This document shows positions 26,468-35,684 of a stretch of 64,000 nt of DNA, piece after piece. Under the pieces are notes generated by a model. That model saw nothing but the letters and a program-made list of their open reading frames with translations, was not told where the DNA came from and did not search any database. This DNA is from Parvularcula sp. LCG005. Lineage in GTDB: Bacteria > Pseudomonadota > Alphaproteobacteria > Caulobacterales > Parvularculaceae. The DNA is taken from positions 682,001 through 746,000 of the forward strand of contig NZ_CP136758.1 in NCBI RefSeq assembly GCF_032930845.1, written 5' to 3'. The translations under genes and the position numbers were made by a program. The stretch's first letter is position 1, and each line of letters begins with the position of its first letter.

Positions 26468-26875
26468 TCAGGACCCCGCCAGCGGCACCACCGTGGAAGC
26501 GTTGAGCGTTACGCCATCTTCGAGCCCGAACGCATTGAACATGGACAATGTATAGGTGAGCTTGATCCGCGTGTACGGCACGGGGGTCGTGCCATTTTCC
26601 ATATCGATTGTCAGATTGTCCGCGAGCAGAAGGCTGTTATCCGCCTTGTCCATGATAACCGTCCGCGTGCCAGCTTCATCCGTATTGTCAAAGAGCAAAT
26701 GGCGGGCGCCGGCCTCGAGGCAGTTCTGCATGGCCGCGTAGCTGAAAATCGCAACGCCGCCTTGGAAGAGCGCAAAGATGGCGGCGATGAACACAGGGGC
26801 GATGATCGCGAATTCGACCGCAGATGCACCGTCGCTGCGACGCCAAAACCCTCTGGATCGTCTGGTCTTGATCAT
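26468..26875 (-). CDS. TadE-like pseudopilin, group 3
   Basis: A 135-residue TadE-family protein with a basic head and the helix SDGASAVEFAIIAPVFIAAIFALFQGGVAIF. The short periplasmic part has one cysteine. Its ATG overlaps the stop of the upstream TadE gene by four bases (ATGA). It is the last of three tightly joined genes (TadG-like, TadE, TadE). Confidence 0.82.
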   Translation of the reverse strand: MIKTRRSRGFWRRSDGASAVEFAIIAPVFIAAIFALFQGGVAIFSYAAMQNCLEAGARHLLFDNTDEAGTRTVIMDKADNSLLLADNLTIDMENGTTPVPYTRIKLTYTLSMFNAFGLEDGVTLNASTVVPLAGS

Positions 26876-27300
26876 GGCTGGTAGCCGGTCAGGACTTCAA
26901 ACTGGGACTGGAACGTCATATCGCGACCTAGCACGCCAACATCGGCGCGTTCTGTCACGATCGCACTCAGATAGACCTCCTGCGTTGCCGAACAATAGGT
27001 CGTACAGCTCTGTTTGGTCCCGTTGCAGCGGCAGAACCGTTCGGTGGTGATGTCGGCAGGTACGCTGCCAAGGCTGAACCGGATCACGGCTTCAACATCG
27101 GCCGCCGTGGCGCCATCGCGTGTCATCGCATATTGCATGCCGGTCGCCACATCAGCCTGCAATGCCAGTCGTGAATTGAGCTGGAAGCCGATCCACGATC
27201 CGCCCACCAGAACCATGACAAGGACCGGGCTGATGATCGCGAACTCGATGGCTGCGGTGCCCGTCGTTGTTCGATGAAATTTTTTCAGGAGACGGATCAT
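26872..27300 (-). CDS. TadE-like pseudopilin, group 3
   Basis: A 142-residue TadE-family protein: basic head, then TTGTAAIEFAIISPVLVMVLVGGSWIGF. A cysteine-rich stretch (RFCRCNGTKQSCTTYC) lies in the periplasmic part and probably forms two disulfides or binds a metal; this is unusual among the TadE proteins here. It overlaps both neighbours by four bases, showing translational coupling. Confidence 0.82.
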   Translation of the reverse strand: MIRLLKKFHRTTTGTAAIEFAIISPVLVMVLVGGSWIGFQLNSRLALQADVATGMQYAMTRDGATAADVEAVIRFSLGSVPADITTERFCRCNGTKQSCTTYCSATQEVYLSAIVTERADVGVLGRDMTFQSQFEVLTGYQP

Positions 27301-28580
27301 GGCGTTCCCTTCGTCAACTGGACAAAGGTGCCGCTGGTACTGCTGGAGCCGCCACTGCCGCCGCCACCGCTGCAGTCAATGTCGATGACACCGCCACCGC
27401 GAATATCAAGCTTGTCAGCAATGATCCGTGTGCACCTGTTCAGGCTGGCGGAAGGGCCGTTTTCCATCTGCACCATCTGGTGGGGGAAATAGATGGCCCC
27501 CTCCACATTGCCGAGGGCACCGATAATGCGAACGGTACCGGACGTCTTGGAGGGGTCGCCCATCAGCGCCATGCCGGCGGTGGGGCCGGTCGTGGGGGCT
27601 GTCAGGTCGAAGGTCACGCTTTGCGCCACATCGAGGGTGCGGCTCGGGTCAAACATCAGGGTCACGCCCGCGCCATTGATGGCGCCACCGTTCGTCGCCC
27701 GAAATCCATTCGTGAAATAGTAAACGCCCGGTTCGAATGTTGTCGCGCCGGCAATCTCCACCTGTTTGCAGTATTTGCCCGGACGGAGGACCGAACCGCC
27801 GGGCATGCCGGGTCCGTACCTTCCCTGTGAGATCGAAGCGTCCTCGCACGTGCCGGTGTCCGGCACATCCGGATCACCCCAGAACGGCGACCCTGCAAAA
27901 TAGTCCGCTGACACCTCATTCTTGGGCGAGGAGCAGTCGTTCATCGTATAACTGGCGCCCCCATTCGTGCCGATCGTGCCCGGTGTGGCGACGCAGTCGA
28001 CGTCGAGATGCGTGGTGCCTTCAAGCCAGACGGCATCGTTTGCTGTCGAGTTCGTTGCGATGTCGCACGACGTCGCCGACATCTGAACGCCTGCCGCATA
28101 GACGATCGCGCGCTGTGACGATGTGTTCAGCGCTAACATGCAGGGGCCGAGAGAAGCGGTGGCTGCACCCGGCGGCGCAAACGCCCATGAACGGGCGCGG
28201 ACCGTCATCGTCGTGTCCGTCGTGAACACCCTCGACAACTGAATGGGAACTTCCTGGCTGATGACGACCATGGCGGAATCTGCGCCCAGGGACGGGTCGG
28301 ATGCGGGGATCGTGATGGTGATACCGCTGGCGTCACCAGTATAGCCGGAGGCCTGGGCCTGGGCGACGCCGATCGCTTTTGCGGCGGTGACGTCGCTTGT
28401 CTGTTTGTAGGCCGCAACGGCGCTATAGGCCGCAGCGTCGGCGGCCATCTGCACCTGTTTCTTCTCGCTGAACCAGAATCCAGCTTCGGTGGAAAGCGCC
28501 GCAACCATGAGCAGGCAGGGGAGTATCAGGGCAAATAGCATGGCTACGTTGCCGTCTTCCCTCAACCTGAACTGGCGCAT
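27297..28580 (-). CDS. TadG-like protein without a VWA domain, group 3
   Basis: About 427 residues. The N-terminus has the Tad-type segment REDGNVAMLFALILPCLLMVAALSTEAGFWFSEKKQVQMAADAAA. Unlike the two TadG proteins at 9798 and 11595, no DxSxS adhesion motif or VWA fold is seen. The C-terminal half has repeating G, N and T-rich turns (PGVYYFTNGF, GAINGAGVTLMF), as in beta-helical surface proteins. It ends in a flexible GGGGSGGSSS linker and a short tail. The frame opens with a TTG at 28598; the ATG at 28580 is preferred. It heads the three-gene group. Confidence 0.75.
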   Translation of the reverse strand: MRQFRLREDGNVAMLFALILPCLLMVAALSTEAGFWFSEKKQVQMAADAAAYSAVAAYKQTSDVTAAKAIGVAQAQASGYTGDASGITITIPASDPSLGADSAMVVISQEVPIQLSRVFTTDTTMTVRARSWAFAPPGAATASLGPCMLALNTSSQRAIVYAAGVQMSATSCDIATNSTANDAVWLEGTTHLDVDCVATPGTIGTNGGASYTMNDCSSPKNEVSADYFAGSPFWGDPDVPDTGTCEDASISQGRYGPGMPGGSVLRPGKYCKQVEIAGATTFEPGVYYFTNGFRATNGGAINGAGVTLMFDPSRTLDVAQSVTFDLTAPTTGPTAGMALMGDPSKTSGTVRIIGALGNVEGAIYFPHQMVQMENGPSASLNRCTRIIADKLDIRGGGVIDIDCSGGGGSGGSSSTSGTFVQLTKGTP

Positions 28581-28771
28581 ACTCACATTCACAGCCAATT
28601 GTACTCACACTTTCAAGCCGGTTTAGCGTCAATGTATGAGACAAGTGTAAGTGCGCGGTAAATGTTGGCGCCGATATGTTGAATCGAACGACAGTGTCGG
28701 AGTTCAAGAACGGCGGGACTTATAGGCAACGTCGTTAATCAACACTGAATATTCACGGCAGCATTGAAGCG

Positions 28772-30529
28772 TTACGTCTTGTCGATCACATCCCGTGGCA
28801 GACCTTCTGCCACTACCCGGCCTTGATCGATGACAATCGCGTGATCTGCGTCGGTGATGGTCTGAAGCCGGTGGGTGACAATTATAATCGTCTTGCCGGC
28901 CAGATCCTGCTCAAGGTTTCGACGGATGAGCGCCTCCAGTTCCTGATCGAGGGCGCTGGTGGCTTCATCAAGAATGAGAATGTCGGGTTCTGTCAGGAGG
29001 GCGCGGGCCAGTCCGATCCGCTGACGCTGGCCGCCCGACAGGTTGGCGCCTGAAGGACCGATCCAGTGGCGAAGCCCGTCTTCCAGACGGTCGATAACCG
29101 GCTTGACGCCCGCAATGTCGATCGCGCGCTTCATCTGCTCGTCAGTGGCATCAAGGCGAGACATGCGAATATTGGCCTCAACGGAGCTGTCAATCAGATC
29201 AACATCCTGTCCGGCGATAGCGACCCGTGACAGCCAGCTGCTGCGCTCAATGTCATCGATGGGCACGCCGTCAATATCGATCCCCCCTGTCTGGGGGCGA
29301 TCAAGGCGGACCAGCATGTTCAGAAGCGTCGATTTACCAGCGCCGCTCTTGCCGATAATGGCCGTCGTTTTACCGGCGGGGATTTCAAAGCTCACCGCGT
29401 CGAGGGCCGGCGTCTGATTGTCCCCATAGTGAAAGGTGACGTCGCGAAAGCAGATATGGCGCTTCAGCCCACTGAATGCCTGTTCGCCTTGAGGCGGATA
29501 GGACTTGTCGGCGCGATGCAGGGTGTCGAGCACCGACTTCAATTGCGCTTCCAGTCCCGCAAAACTCAACACTGCGCCCTGCGCCGCGTAGAGAGGCGTC
29601 TGCAGGCGAAAGAGCAGGGCGACCGCTGTCAGTGTCGTTGCGAAGGGGATCGCCTGTCCTTGGGACACCGCCACGATCACGGCGAGCACGATGATATAGC
29701 CGACCTCAGACAACGGACCGATACTGGCCGACAATTGCGCTAGGCGAATGGCGTTCTTGCGCGCACGGGCCGTCGTCTTCTGGAACCGCGTCGTCATGAA
29801 CCGTTCCTGGCCAAACGCCCTGATAACCCGCATGCCCTGCAAAGCCGTCAGCGTGCGTGCCGCCATCTCTTCGTTGATTTGGGTCACGTCCCGGCCAAGG
29901 CGGCGGGCCGGGATGGTCAGAAGTTCGACGGCCACCATCAGGATCGCGACGCCTACAATGGCGATCAGGGTAATCTGCCATGACACAAGAAACAGCACGG
30001 CCGTCATCACTACAATTGCCGTCGCATTGATCAGAAACGTGCTGACATGATTATAGGCGGCGGGGACGGACCAGCTCTCGGTCGCAATGACCTTCAGCAT
30101 CTCACCTTCCTTGCGCTGCCGGATATAGTCGTAGTCGACATCGAGATATTGCTGGTGCAGCCGGTTTTGCACGTTCTCACCCAGCCGATTGCTGACCCAC
30201 GCCGACAGGAGAGCAAAGGCGATGGAGACCACAAGCTTGATGAAGATGGCAAACAGAACCGCAATCATCAGCATGCCGGGATCCTGCAGGACCGATGTGA
30301 CACTATTCAGCGCCGATCCGATGCCGCCGCCAAATTCTGTTGCCTCAAGCCCACGGCCCATCAGCGCGTACAGGAGGAAGATGATAAGGGTGACCCCGGC
30401 GGTTTCGGCCAACGATGAGATCAGACCAAAGACGATCAGCACCGGCAGCGTCCAGGCGAATGGCCGCATGATGCCGATCGCCTCCCTGATCTGTGCCGTC
30501 GACAGTCTGCGCGCGCCGCCTATGCTCAT
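28772..30529 (-). CDS. ABC exporter/flippase of the glycan locus
   Basis: A 585-residue fused membrane-ATPase half-transporter. About six membrane helices lie in residues 20-320. The ATPase part has Walker A GKSGAGKST, signature LSGGQRQR, Walker B ILILDEATS and the switch motif VTHRLQT. Its place as the last gene of a sugar-nucleotide and glycosyltransferase operon suggests that it flips a lipid-linked glycan across the inner membrane, as PglK does; this is inference, since lipid or peptide exporters share the layout. The ATG at 30529 has GGAAG before it, ten bases after the tandem glycosyltransferase stop. Confidence 0.83.
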   Translation of the reverse strand: MSIGGARRLSTAQIREAIGIMRPFAWTLPVLIVFGLISSLAETAGVTLIIFLLYALMGRGLEATEFGGGIGSALNSVTSVLQDPGMLMIAVLFAIFIKLVVSIAFALLSAWVSNRLGENVQNRLHQQYLDVDYDYIRQRKEGEMLKVIATESWSVPAAYNHVSTFLINATAIVVMTAVLFLVSWQITLIAIVGVAILMVAVELLTIPARRLGRDVTQINEEMAARTLTALQGMRVIRAFGQERFMTTRFQKTTARARKNAIRLAQLSASIGPLSEVGYIIVLAVIVAVSQGQAIPFATTLTAVALLFRLQTPLYAAQGAVLSFAGLEAQLKSVLDTLHRADKSYPPQGEQAFSGLKRHICFRDVTFHYGDNQTPALDAVSFEIPAGKTTAIIGKSGAGKSTLLNMLVRLDRPQTGGIDIDGVPIDDIERSSWLSRVAIAGQDVDLIDSSVEANIRMSRLDATDEQMKRAIDIAGVKPVIDRLEDGLRHWIGPSGANLSGGQRQRIGLARALLTEPDILILDEATSALDQELEALIRRNLEQDLAGKTIIIVTHRLQTITDADHAIVIDQGRVVAEGLPRDVIDKT

Positions 30530-30539
30530 CGGACTTCCT

Positions 30540-33266
30540 TCATGACGTCGACCGGCGTGGTGCGGAGAACCGTTTGCCGCGATATCTGGCCATCGGTCCT
30601 CGACCCTTCCGCTGGCGTAACTCGCTTAAAAACGTCCGTGTAAAAAGGGCCAGGGCGCGTGGGCCTCGGGCCCGTGAATAGCGTGCCAGCATGATAACGG
30701 CTTTCCAGCGGCCTGAGAAGGCGGCCTTCGCAGCCAGCCAGGCGGTCAGATAGGTGACGCCCTCCATGGTCTGACGATGCATCGCCGGATATTTGTTCAC
30801 CACCTCATCCTTCACGAGGTGATAGGACCTGATCATCTGCAGCACGTCGCCAGACATGGTCTGGGGCAGCTCCCGGTAGCCCAAGAGGGGTTCGGGAATC
30901 ACGTACAGGTCATAATGCTCGGCAATCCGGAAATAGAGCAGGTAATCCTCACAGCCCTGAGCGCTCTGATCGCGCAGCTCAAAGCTATAGCCGCCGGCTT
31001 CCACCATTGCCGCACGACGCATGAGGGCGGAACTGCCATTGCCAACAATATTGCCAAAGGCGAACTCTTGCAGCGTCACTGCGGTCGTGGGTGATCCCCG
31101 CCCACGACCCGACAGGCAGATGCTGTTTTCGTCAATGACCAGATAGTCCGTGAACGCAAGGCCACAGCGTGGGCCTCTGTCTGACATCACCTGCACTTGC
31201 TGTTCAATCTTTGTCGCCGCCCACAGATCGTCCGCGTCAACTGGGGCAATCAGGGTTCCGTGACTGGCGGCAATACCGTAATTCCGGGCGCGCGCGACGC
31301 CGCCATTAGGCTGGGAGAGCACGGTAATTCGCGAATCAAGCGCTGCGTATCGTTCTGCGACACGCTGCGTCTCGTCTCGCGAACCGTCATTGACGATGAT
31401 GACTTCCAGATTTTTGTAAGTCTGTAGACAGACGGAATCGAGCGTTTCTTCCAGCGTCTTTTCTGCATTATAGGCGGGAATGACCACAGAGATGAGTGGG
31501 GACGATGTGGTATCCAGTGCCGGCCGCTCAATGAACGTCGAACCGTCCAGTCTGATGAAGGCATCGGTAGCCACGAGAGCGCGGGTGAAATCGTTTGTGC
31601 CGCGGATATAAAGTACATCGAAAGTTATGCCGTTGGCTTCGGTCGCCGTCTTGCTCAGTATACCAGTGACATTCTCGGCAAAGGCTCTCGGCGGTGTATC
31701 CGGATCAATATCAATGAGTAGTCCGGTATGGATACCGGCAGAAGCAGCGGCGGCGCCGATGCGCAGGTCCGTGCCATTGGCGATCAGGATCGCGCAAGAC
31801 GGGGGCAGGTTGTCGATCTGCCGTAAAAGAATGTCAGTATCACCGCTTTGAAAATCGTCGAAACAGAAGGCAACTTGCCCGGCAAAAAGTGGGTCCCCAA
31901 AGGGGCCGAACCGCATCGCCCGCATTTCTGACCAATGGTCCAGGACGTCCTTGGCGGTCATCTGCGGGCCATATCGGAAGATTGGGACCTCTTCGATCAG
32001 GGAGGTTGTCTGACCGTCGGGTTTGACGAGCGCGCGGGCCAGAGTCTCCAGCTGCCGATGAAAGTTGGCGACGTTCTCTAAGGGCGGAATATGCGGTGGC
32101 GAAGTGAGGCGGGGAACGGCCTCTGTCTGCCAGCGACCGTCCGTCAGCTCGTGATGCAGGTAAACACGATCGATGGCGTCCGGCAGAGATGCCCAGTCAG
32201 GGCCTGTGCCAGCTGCCTCATGGCGTTGCGCCGACCGCGAAAGGGAGATGTCCTGCTCCGGCGGACATGCGCCTAATACTATGTCTTCGACCTGTGTGAG
32301 AAGGCCGAGGCCGCCGAGCTGATCGTGCGGACCAGTCAGTGTGCGGCAGAGGGCGGGTAGATGCTCATCTGTCCACATCTCTAGACCGTCAAGGTCTGTG
32401 GGTGGCACCTGTGCGCCTGCGACAAGTCCGTCGAAAACACTTTTAGCAAGATGGCGGTGGGGAACGACCGGCGGCTCATCTCGGCTTGCGAGCAGAGCGC
32501 GCCAGTCCGCCCCTGCGGCAAGGGCGGTGGCACTGTACCACGCCGCAAGATAGGCTTTGGCGGCTGATGCGTTCTCCGGCGGGGCATAGCGGTCAACGAT
32601 GCCGTACGCACCGTCAAGCATGGCGCCAAAATCCCGGGACATGGAGAAAGGAGACTGCCGATAGAAGGACAAAGGTGCATCGACGCCCGCAAACCGGGCG
32701 CCACCCTCTGCCAGACGGATCCAGGCATCCCAGTCTTCGCACTGGCGCAGGGCTTCGTCGAACCCACCGAGGGCATCGAACGAGGATCGGGAGACGATGA
32801 CCGCACTGGCTGAGAGGGGATTGCGCGAATAGAGAACAGATAGCGGCGCGAGGGGCAGCAGGTCTTCAAAATGATAGGACAGAAAACGTCCGTTCACATC
32901 AGTCTTGTTAAATCCGCTATAAATGACATCCGCATTCTCGACCCGAAGCATGTCGGCGAGATAGGTGGGGGCGAGCCAGTCGTCCGCATCAAGAAAGCCG
33001 ATATAGGGCGCGCGTCCTTTTGATGCGGCCTCATTGCGAGCAGCGCTCAGCCCGTTCGGGCCGCTGCGCCGGAACACGCTGAACCGACTGTCCTGCGCAG
33101 CAAAGCGTTCGGCGATCGCAAAGGTGCCGTCGGTAGAGCCATCATCAGCAATGATGGCTTCCCACGCCGCCTCGGTCTGGTCGACCAGCGATTGTAGTGC
33201 CTGTTCGAGATACAGATCCGCATTGCGTGCCGGTATGGCAAAGCTGACCTTCGGTTGCACAGGCAT
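30540..33266 (-). CDS. Tandem glycosyltransferase (two GT2 domains, unknown middle)
   Basis: About 908 residues (numbered from the alternative ATG at 33272). A first GT2 fold spans roughly 8-215, with SFAIPARNADLYLEQ, IADDGSTDG and the metal motif DADD (95-98). A second spans about 592-800, with SVVIPAYNAEKTLEE, IVNDGSRDE and DADD (679-682). The 370 residues between have no clear family; a VAFCFDDF stretch near 467-474 recalls polysaccharide-deacetylase strands, but this is weak. The C-terminus is basic. It probably adds two sugars in one pass. The ATG at 33266 overlaps the upstream TGA by one base. Confidence 0.85.
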   Translation of the reverse strand: MPVQPKVSFAIPARNADLYLEQALQSLVDQTEAAWEAIIADDGSTDGTFAIAERFAAQDSRFSVFRRSGPNGLSAARNEAASKGRAPYIGFLDADDWLAPTYLADMLRVENADVIYSGFNKTDVNGRFLSYHFEDLLPLAPLSVLYSRNPLSASAVIVSRSSFDALGGFDEALRQCEDWDAWIRLAEGGARFAGVDAPLSFYRQSPFSMSRDFGAMLDGAYGIVDRYAPPENASAAKAYLAAWYSATALAAGADWRALLASRDEPPVVPHRHLAKSVFDGLVAGAQVPPTDLDGLEMWTDEHLPALCRTLTGPHDQLGGLGLLTQVEDIVLGACPPEQDISLSRSAQRHEAAGTGPDWASLPDAIDRVYLHHELTDGRWQTEAVPRLTSPPHIPPLENVANFHRQLETLARALVKPDGQTTSLIEEVPIFRYGPQMTAKDVLDHWSEMRAMRFGPFGDPLFAGQVAFCFDDFQSGDTDILLRQIDNLPPSCAILIANGTDLRIGAAAASAGIHTGLLIDIDPDTPPRAFAENVTGILSKTATEANGITFDVLYIRGTNDFTRALVATDAFIRLDGSTFIERPALDTTSSPLISVVIPAYNAEKTLEETLDSVCLQTYKNLEVIIVNDGSRDETQRVAERYAALDSRITVLSQPNGGVARARNYGIAASHGTLIAPVDADDLWAATKIEQQVQVMSDRGPRCGLAFTDYLVIDENSICLSGRGRGSPTTAVTLQEFAFGNIVGNGSSALMRRAAMVEAGGYSFELRDQSAQGCEDYLLYFRIAEHYDLYVIPEPLLGYRELPQTMSGDVLQMIRSYHLVKDEVVNKYPAMHRQTMEGVTYLTAWLAAKAAFSGRWKAVIMLARYSRARGPRALALFTRTFLSELRQRKGRGPMARYRGKRFSAPRRSTS

Positions 33267-34402
33267 CAACATTCGTCCGGACGCGGCGCGTTTCGGTAAA
33301 ACTTCCAGCCGTCAATACATCCCAGCACCTGTTCCTTCAGGTAACGGGACGGCTCGTCTTCGCGCCGCTTGCGCAGCGTTTCGCGGAGATAGTGAATCGG
33401 CAGGGACAGGTACAGGCGCCGCAGATTCGCCCGCCGCCCTGATCTTTCGTTCTGGACCAGCAGCGCCGCGACATGCCCGCTCATATAGGCGCGCAATTGT
33501 TTGCGCAGGCCTTCTTCCGCCCGCCGATGATAATGAAAAGCGACGGAGGTCGGCGTGTAGCGACAGGTCCCGCCGGCATGCAGGATGCGGTGCCACATCT
33601 CTGAGTCACCGGAACACCCGGCGGCACCAACGTCAAGCCGTTCATCGAAGAAGCCGATTTTGTCGAAGATGGCGCGCCGGAAGGCCATGCTTGCACCAGC
33701 GCCGACATCCCAGGCCGGAATGCCGAAACGATCATGACGCTGTACAAATTCAGGACCAAAATCGATTTTTGAAAACCCGCGGCCAAACCCCCACTGCCGC
33801 TCAAAATGCAGTTGCGCAGGGGTGACGAGCTCTGCTGGCAGGACGAGACCCGTTGTGCCCCATATATCGTCTGTGTCCATCGCCCCGGTCAGTCGGCGCA
33901 GCCAGTTCGGTGTTAGAATGACGTCATCATCCGTATAGGCAACAAAGTCGCCGGTAGCTGATTTCGCGCCGGTATTGCGGGCAATATCTAGGCCCGGCCG
34001 ATCCTCGCGAACGTACCGGACGCCGGCCGCCTGGGCGACCTGCCGCGTTTCATCAGTGACAGAAGCATTGTCGACGACAATAATTTCATCAGGCACGAGG
34101 GTTTGCTGAGGCAGGGAGGCGAGACAGCGCGCCAGCTCATCCGGCCGATCACGGGTGCAGATGACCACGCTGACGCTGCCTTGCGGATCCGGCGGCAGTG
34201 TTTCGGGCGTCCCGAATTGGTCCGGTACCTGTTCATCGTAGTATGCCTGCGCCACGGGTACATCGCCGTCCCAGTACACGGTCAGGCGGGCATTGGTGGC
34301 GAGATGATCAGCGCGATCACGAATGTCGACGTGATCCACGCCGATGCTCTCATGCTGCAGAAAAGAAATCACGATGGGTGCCTCAACAACAGACTTGTCC
34401 AA
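33266..34402 (-). CDS. Family 2 glycosyltransferase
   Basis: A 378-residue protein. An N-terminal region of about 75 residues precedes the GT2 fold, which starts SVSVVICTRDRPDELARCLASL and continues IIVVDNASVTDE, the metal motif YTDDDV and the acceptor-side GCSGDSEMWHRIL. The C-terminal 80 residues are basic and amphipathic, a likely membrane-surface contact. The only start near the frame opening is a TTG at 34402, with an in-frame stop just upstream. It lies nine bases after the UDP-glucuronate decarboxylase gene. The donor sugar is unknown; UDP-xylose is a reasonable guess from context. Confidence 0.85.
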   Translation of the reverse strand: MDKSVVEAPIVISFLQHESIGVDHVDIRDRADHLATNARLTVYWDGDVPVAQAYYDEQVPDQFGTPETLPPDPQGSVSVVICTRDRPDELARCLASLPQQTLVPDEIIVVDNASVTDETRQVAQAAGVRYVREDRPGLDIARNTGAKSATGDFVAYTDDDVILTPNWLRRLTGAMDTDDIWGTTGLVLPAELVTPAQLHFERQWGFGRGFSKIDFGPEFVQRHDRFGIPAWDVGAGASMAFRRAIFDKIGFFDERLDVGAAGCSGDSEMWHRILHAGGTCRYTPTSVAFHYHRRAEEGLRKQLRAYMSGHVAALLVQNERSGRRANLRRLYLSLPIHYLRETLRKRREDEPSRYLKEQVLGCIDGWKFYRNAPRPDEC

Positions 34403-34411
34403 GCGGCATCA

Positions 34412-35395
34412 TCATCGGCCGACACCGCCGGCATTGTTTGAATCGGCGCCGGTGGACAGAAGATCCTCGAAATACGCGATGGTCGACTGCAGGCCTTCCC
34501 GAAGTTGAACCGTCGGCTCCCACCCCAGTTTCTGGCGCGCCAGCGTGATGTCGGGGCAGCGCTGTGTTGGATCGTCGACGGGACGCGGCTGCTCGATGAT
34601 CTTCGACGAGGACCCTGTCAGCTCAATGACCAGATTGGCGAGCTGGCGGATCGTAAATTCATTGGGATTGCCAATATTCACCGGGCCGGTGAAGTCATCC
34701 CCGGTTGCCATCATGGCCATCAGCCCACGGACCAGGTCGTCGCGATAACAGAAGGATCGCGACTGCTCACCGCTGCCGTGGATCGTCAGATCCTTGCCTT
34801 TGAGGGCTTGGACGATGAAATTCGATACCACCCGGCCATCACCTGGATGCATGCGCGGGCCATAAGTGTTGAAAATCCGGACAACCTTGATCCGGACCTT
34901 GTGCTGACGATGATAGTCGAAACACAGCGTTTCGGCGCAACGTTTGCCCTCATCATAGCAGGCCCGCGGTCCGGTGGTGCTCACCGCGCCGCGATAGCTT
35001 TCCGGCTGCGGATGAATTTCAGGATCGCCATAAATTTCAGACGTCGACGCCTGAAGGACCTTCGCCTTCAGTCTTTTGGCCAGCCCCAGCATGTTGATCA
35101 TGCCCATGACGCTCGTCTTGGTCGTCTGGACAGGGTCGAACTGGTAGTGAATCGGTGAGGCGGGGCAGGCGAGATTATAGATCTCATCGACCTCAATATA
35201 GAGCGGATTGCTGACGTCATGCCGCAACAGCTCGAACCGCTTATTGTCGAGCAGATGAAAGACGTTGGACCGCGACCCCGTGAAGAAGTTGTCGACGCAA
35301 AGGACGTCATGACCCTGGTCCAGCAACTGACCACATAGATATGAGCCCAAAAAGCCCGCGCCGCCCGTGACCAGGACCCGTTTCGTTTGTACCAC
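34412..35395 (-). CDS. UDP-glucuronate decarboxylase (UDP-xylose synthase)
   Basis: An extended short-chain dehydrogenase of 327 residues that converts UDP-glucuronate to UDP-xylose with bound NAD. The Rossmann motif [12 protein letters not shown] is at 9-20. Markers of the UXS branch are [29 protein letters not shown], the catalytic YDEGKR (Tyr-x-x-x-Lys) and [20 protein letters not shown]. It starts with a GTG at 35395 and heads the leftward glycan operon. It points to a xylose-containing surface glycan, or xylose-derived sugars, as the product of the locus. Confidence 0.9.
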   Translation of the reverse strand: MVQTKRVLVTGGAGFLGSYLCGQLLDQGHDVLCVDNFFTGSRSNVFHLLDNKRFELLRHDVSNPLYIEVDEIYNLACPASPIHYQFDPVQTTKTSVMGMINMLGLAKRLKAKVLQASTSEIYGDPEIHPQPESYRGAVSTTGPRACYDEGKRCAETLCFDYHRQHKVRIKVVRIFNTYGPRMHPGDGRVVSNFIVQALKGKDLTIHGSGEQSRSFCYRDDLVRGLMAMMATGDDFTGPVNIGNPNEFTIRQLANLVIELTGSSSKIIEQPRPVDDPTQRCPDITLARQKLGWEPTVQLREGLQSTIAYFEDLLSTGADSNNAGGVGR

Positions 35396-35684
35396 TGTGT
35401 TATCCCCCAGCGCAGACAGTCTTGCGCCCTTTCGCTACCCACCCAGTGCAATATCTGTTCCAGACTATTCGGTGCGGATAACTGCCAAACGCTGCCTTCA
35501 GCGCGCGATTTCGTCAACTGTCATTGCGGGAAGAAAAAATTTCAAAGTGCTCCATGTCTAAGTACAGGATTTGCATAGCCCCTTGAGATGATAAGCTTTT
35601 TGGCAATGCAAGTTGAGCCTGTTTCATTTTGCGCTTTGCAACAAGCTGGGTTTATGCAAGCGTTGTTGTTCTGTTGGGGGTGAG
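35396..35684. promoter_or_regulatory. Divergent promoter region of the two glycan operons
   Basis: Bases between the UXS start and the first rightward glycosyltransferase. It is richer in A and T than its surroundings and holds no gene. I see no clear sigma-factor consensus or long repeat. The two operons start back to back here, so a shared regulator is plausible. Confidence 0.35.
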
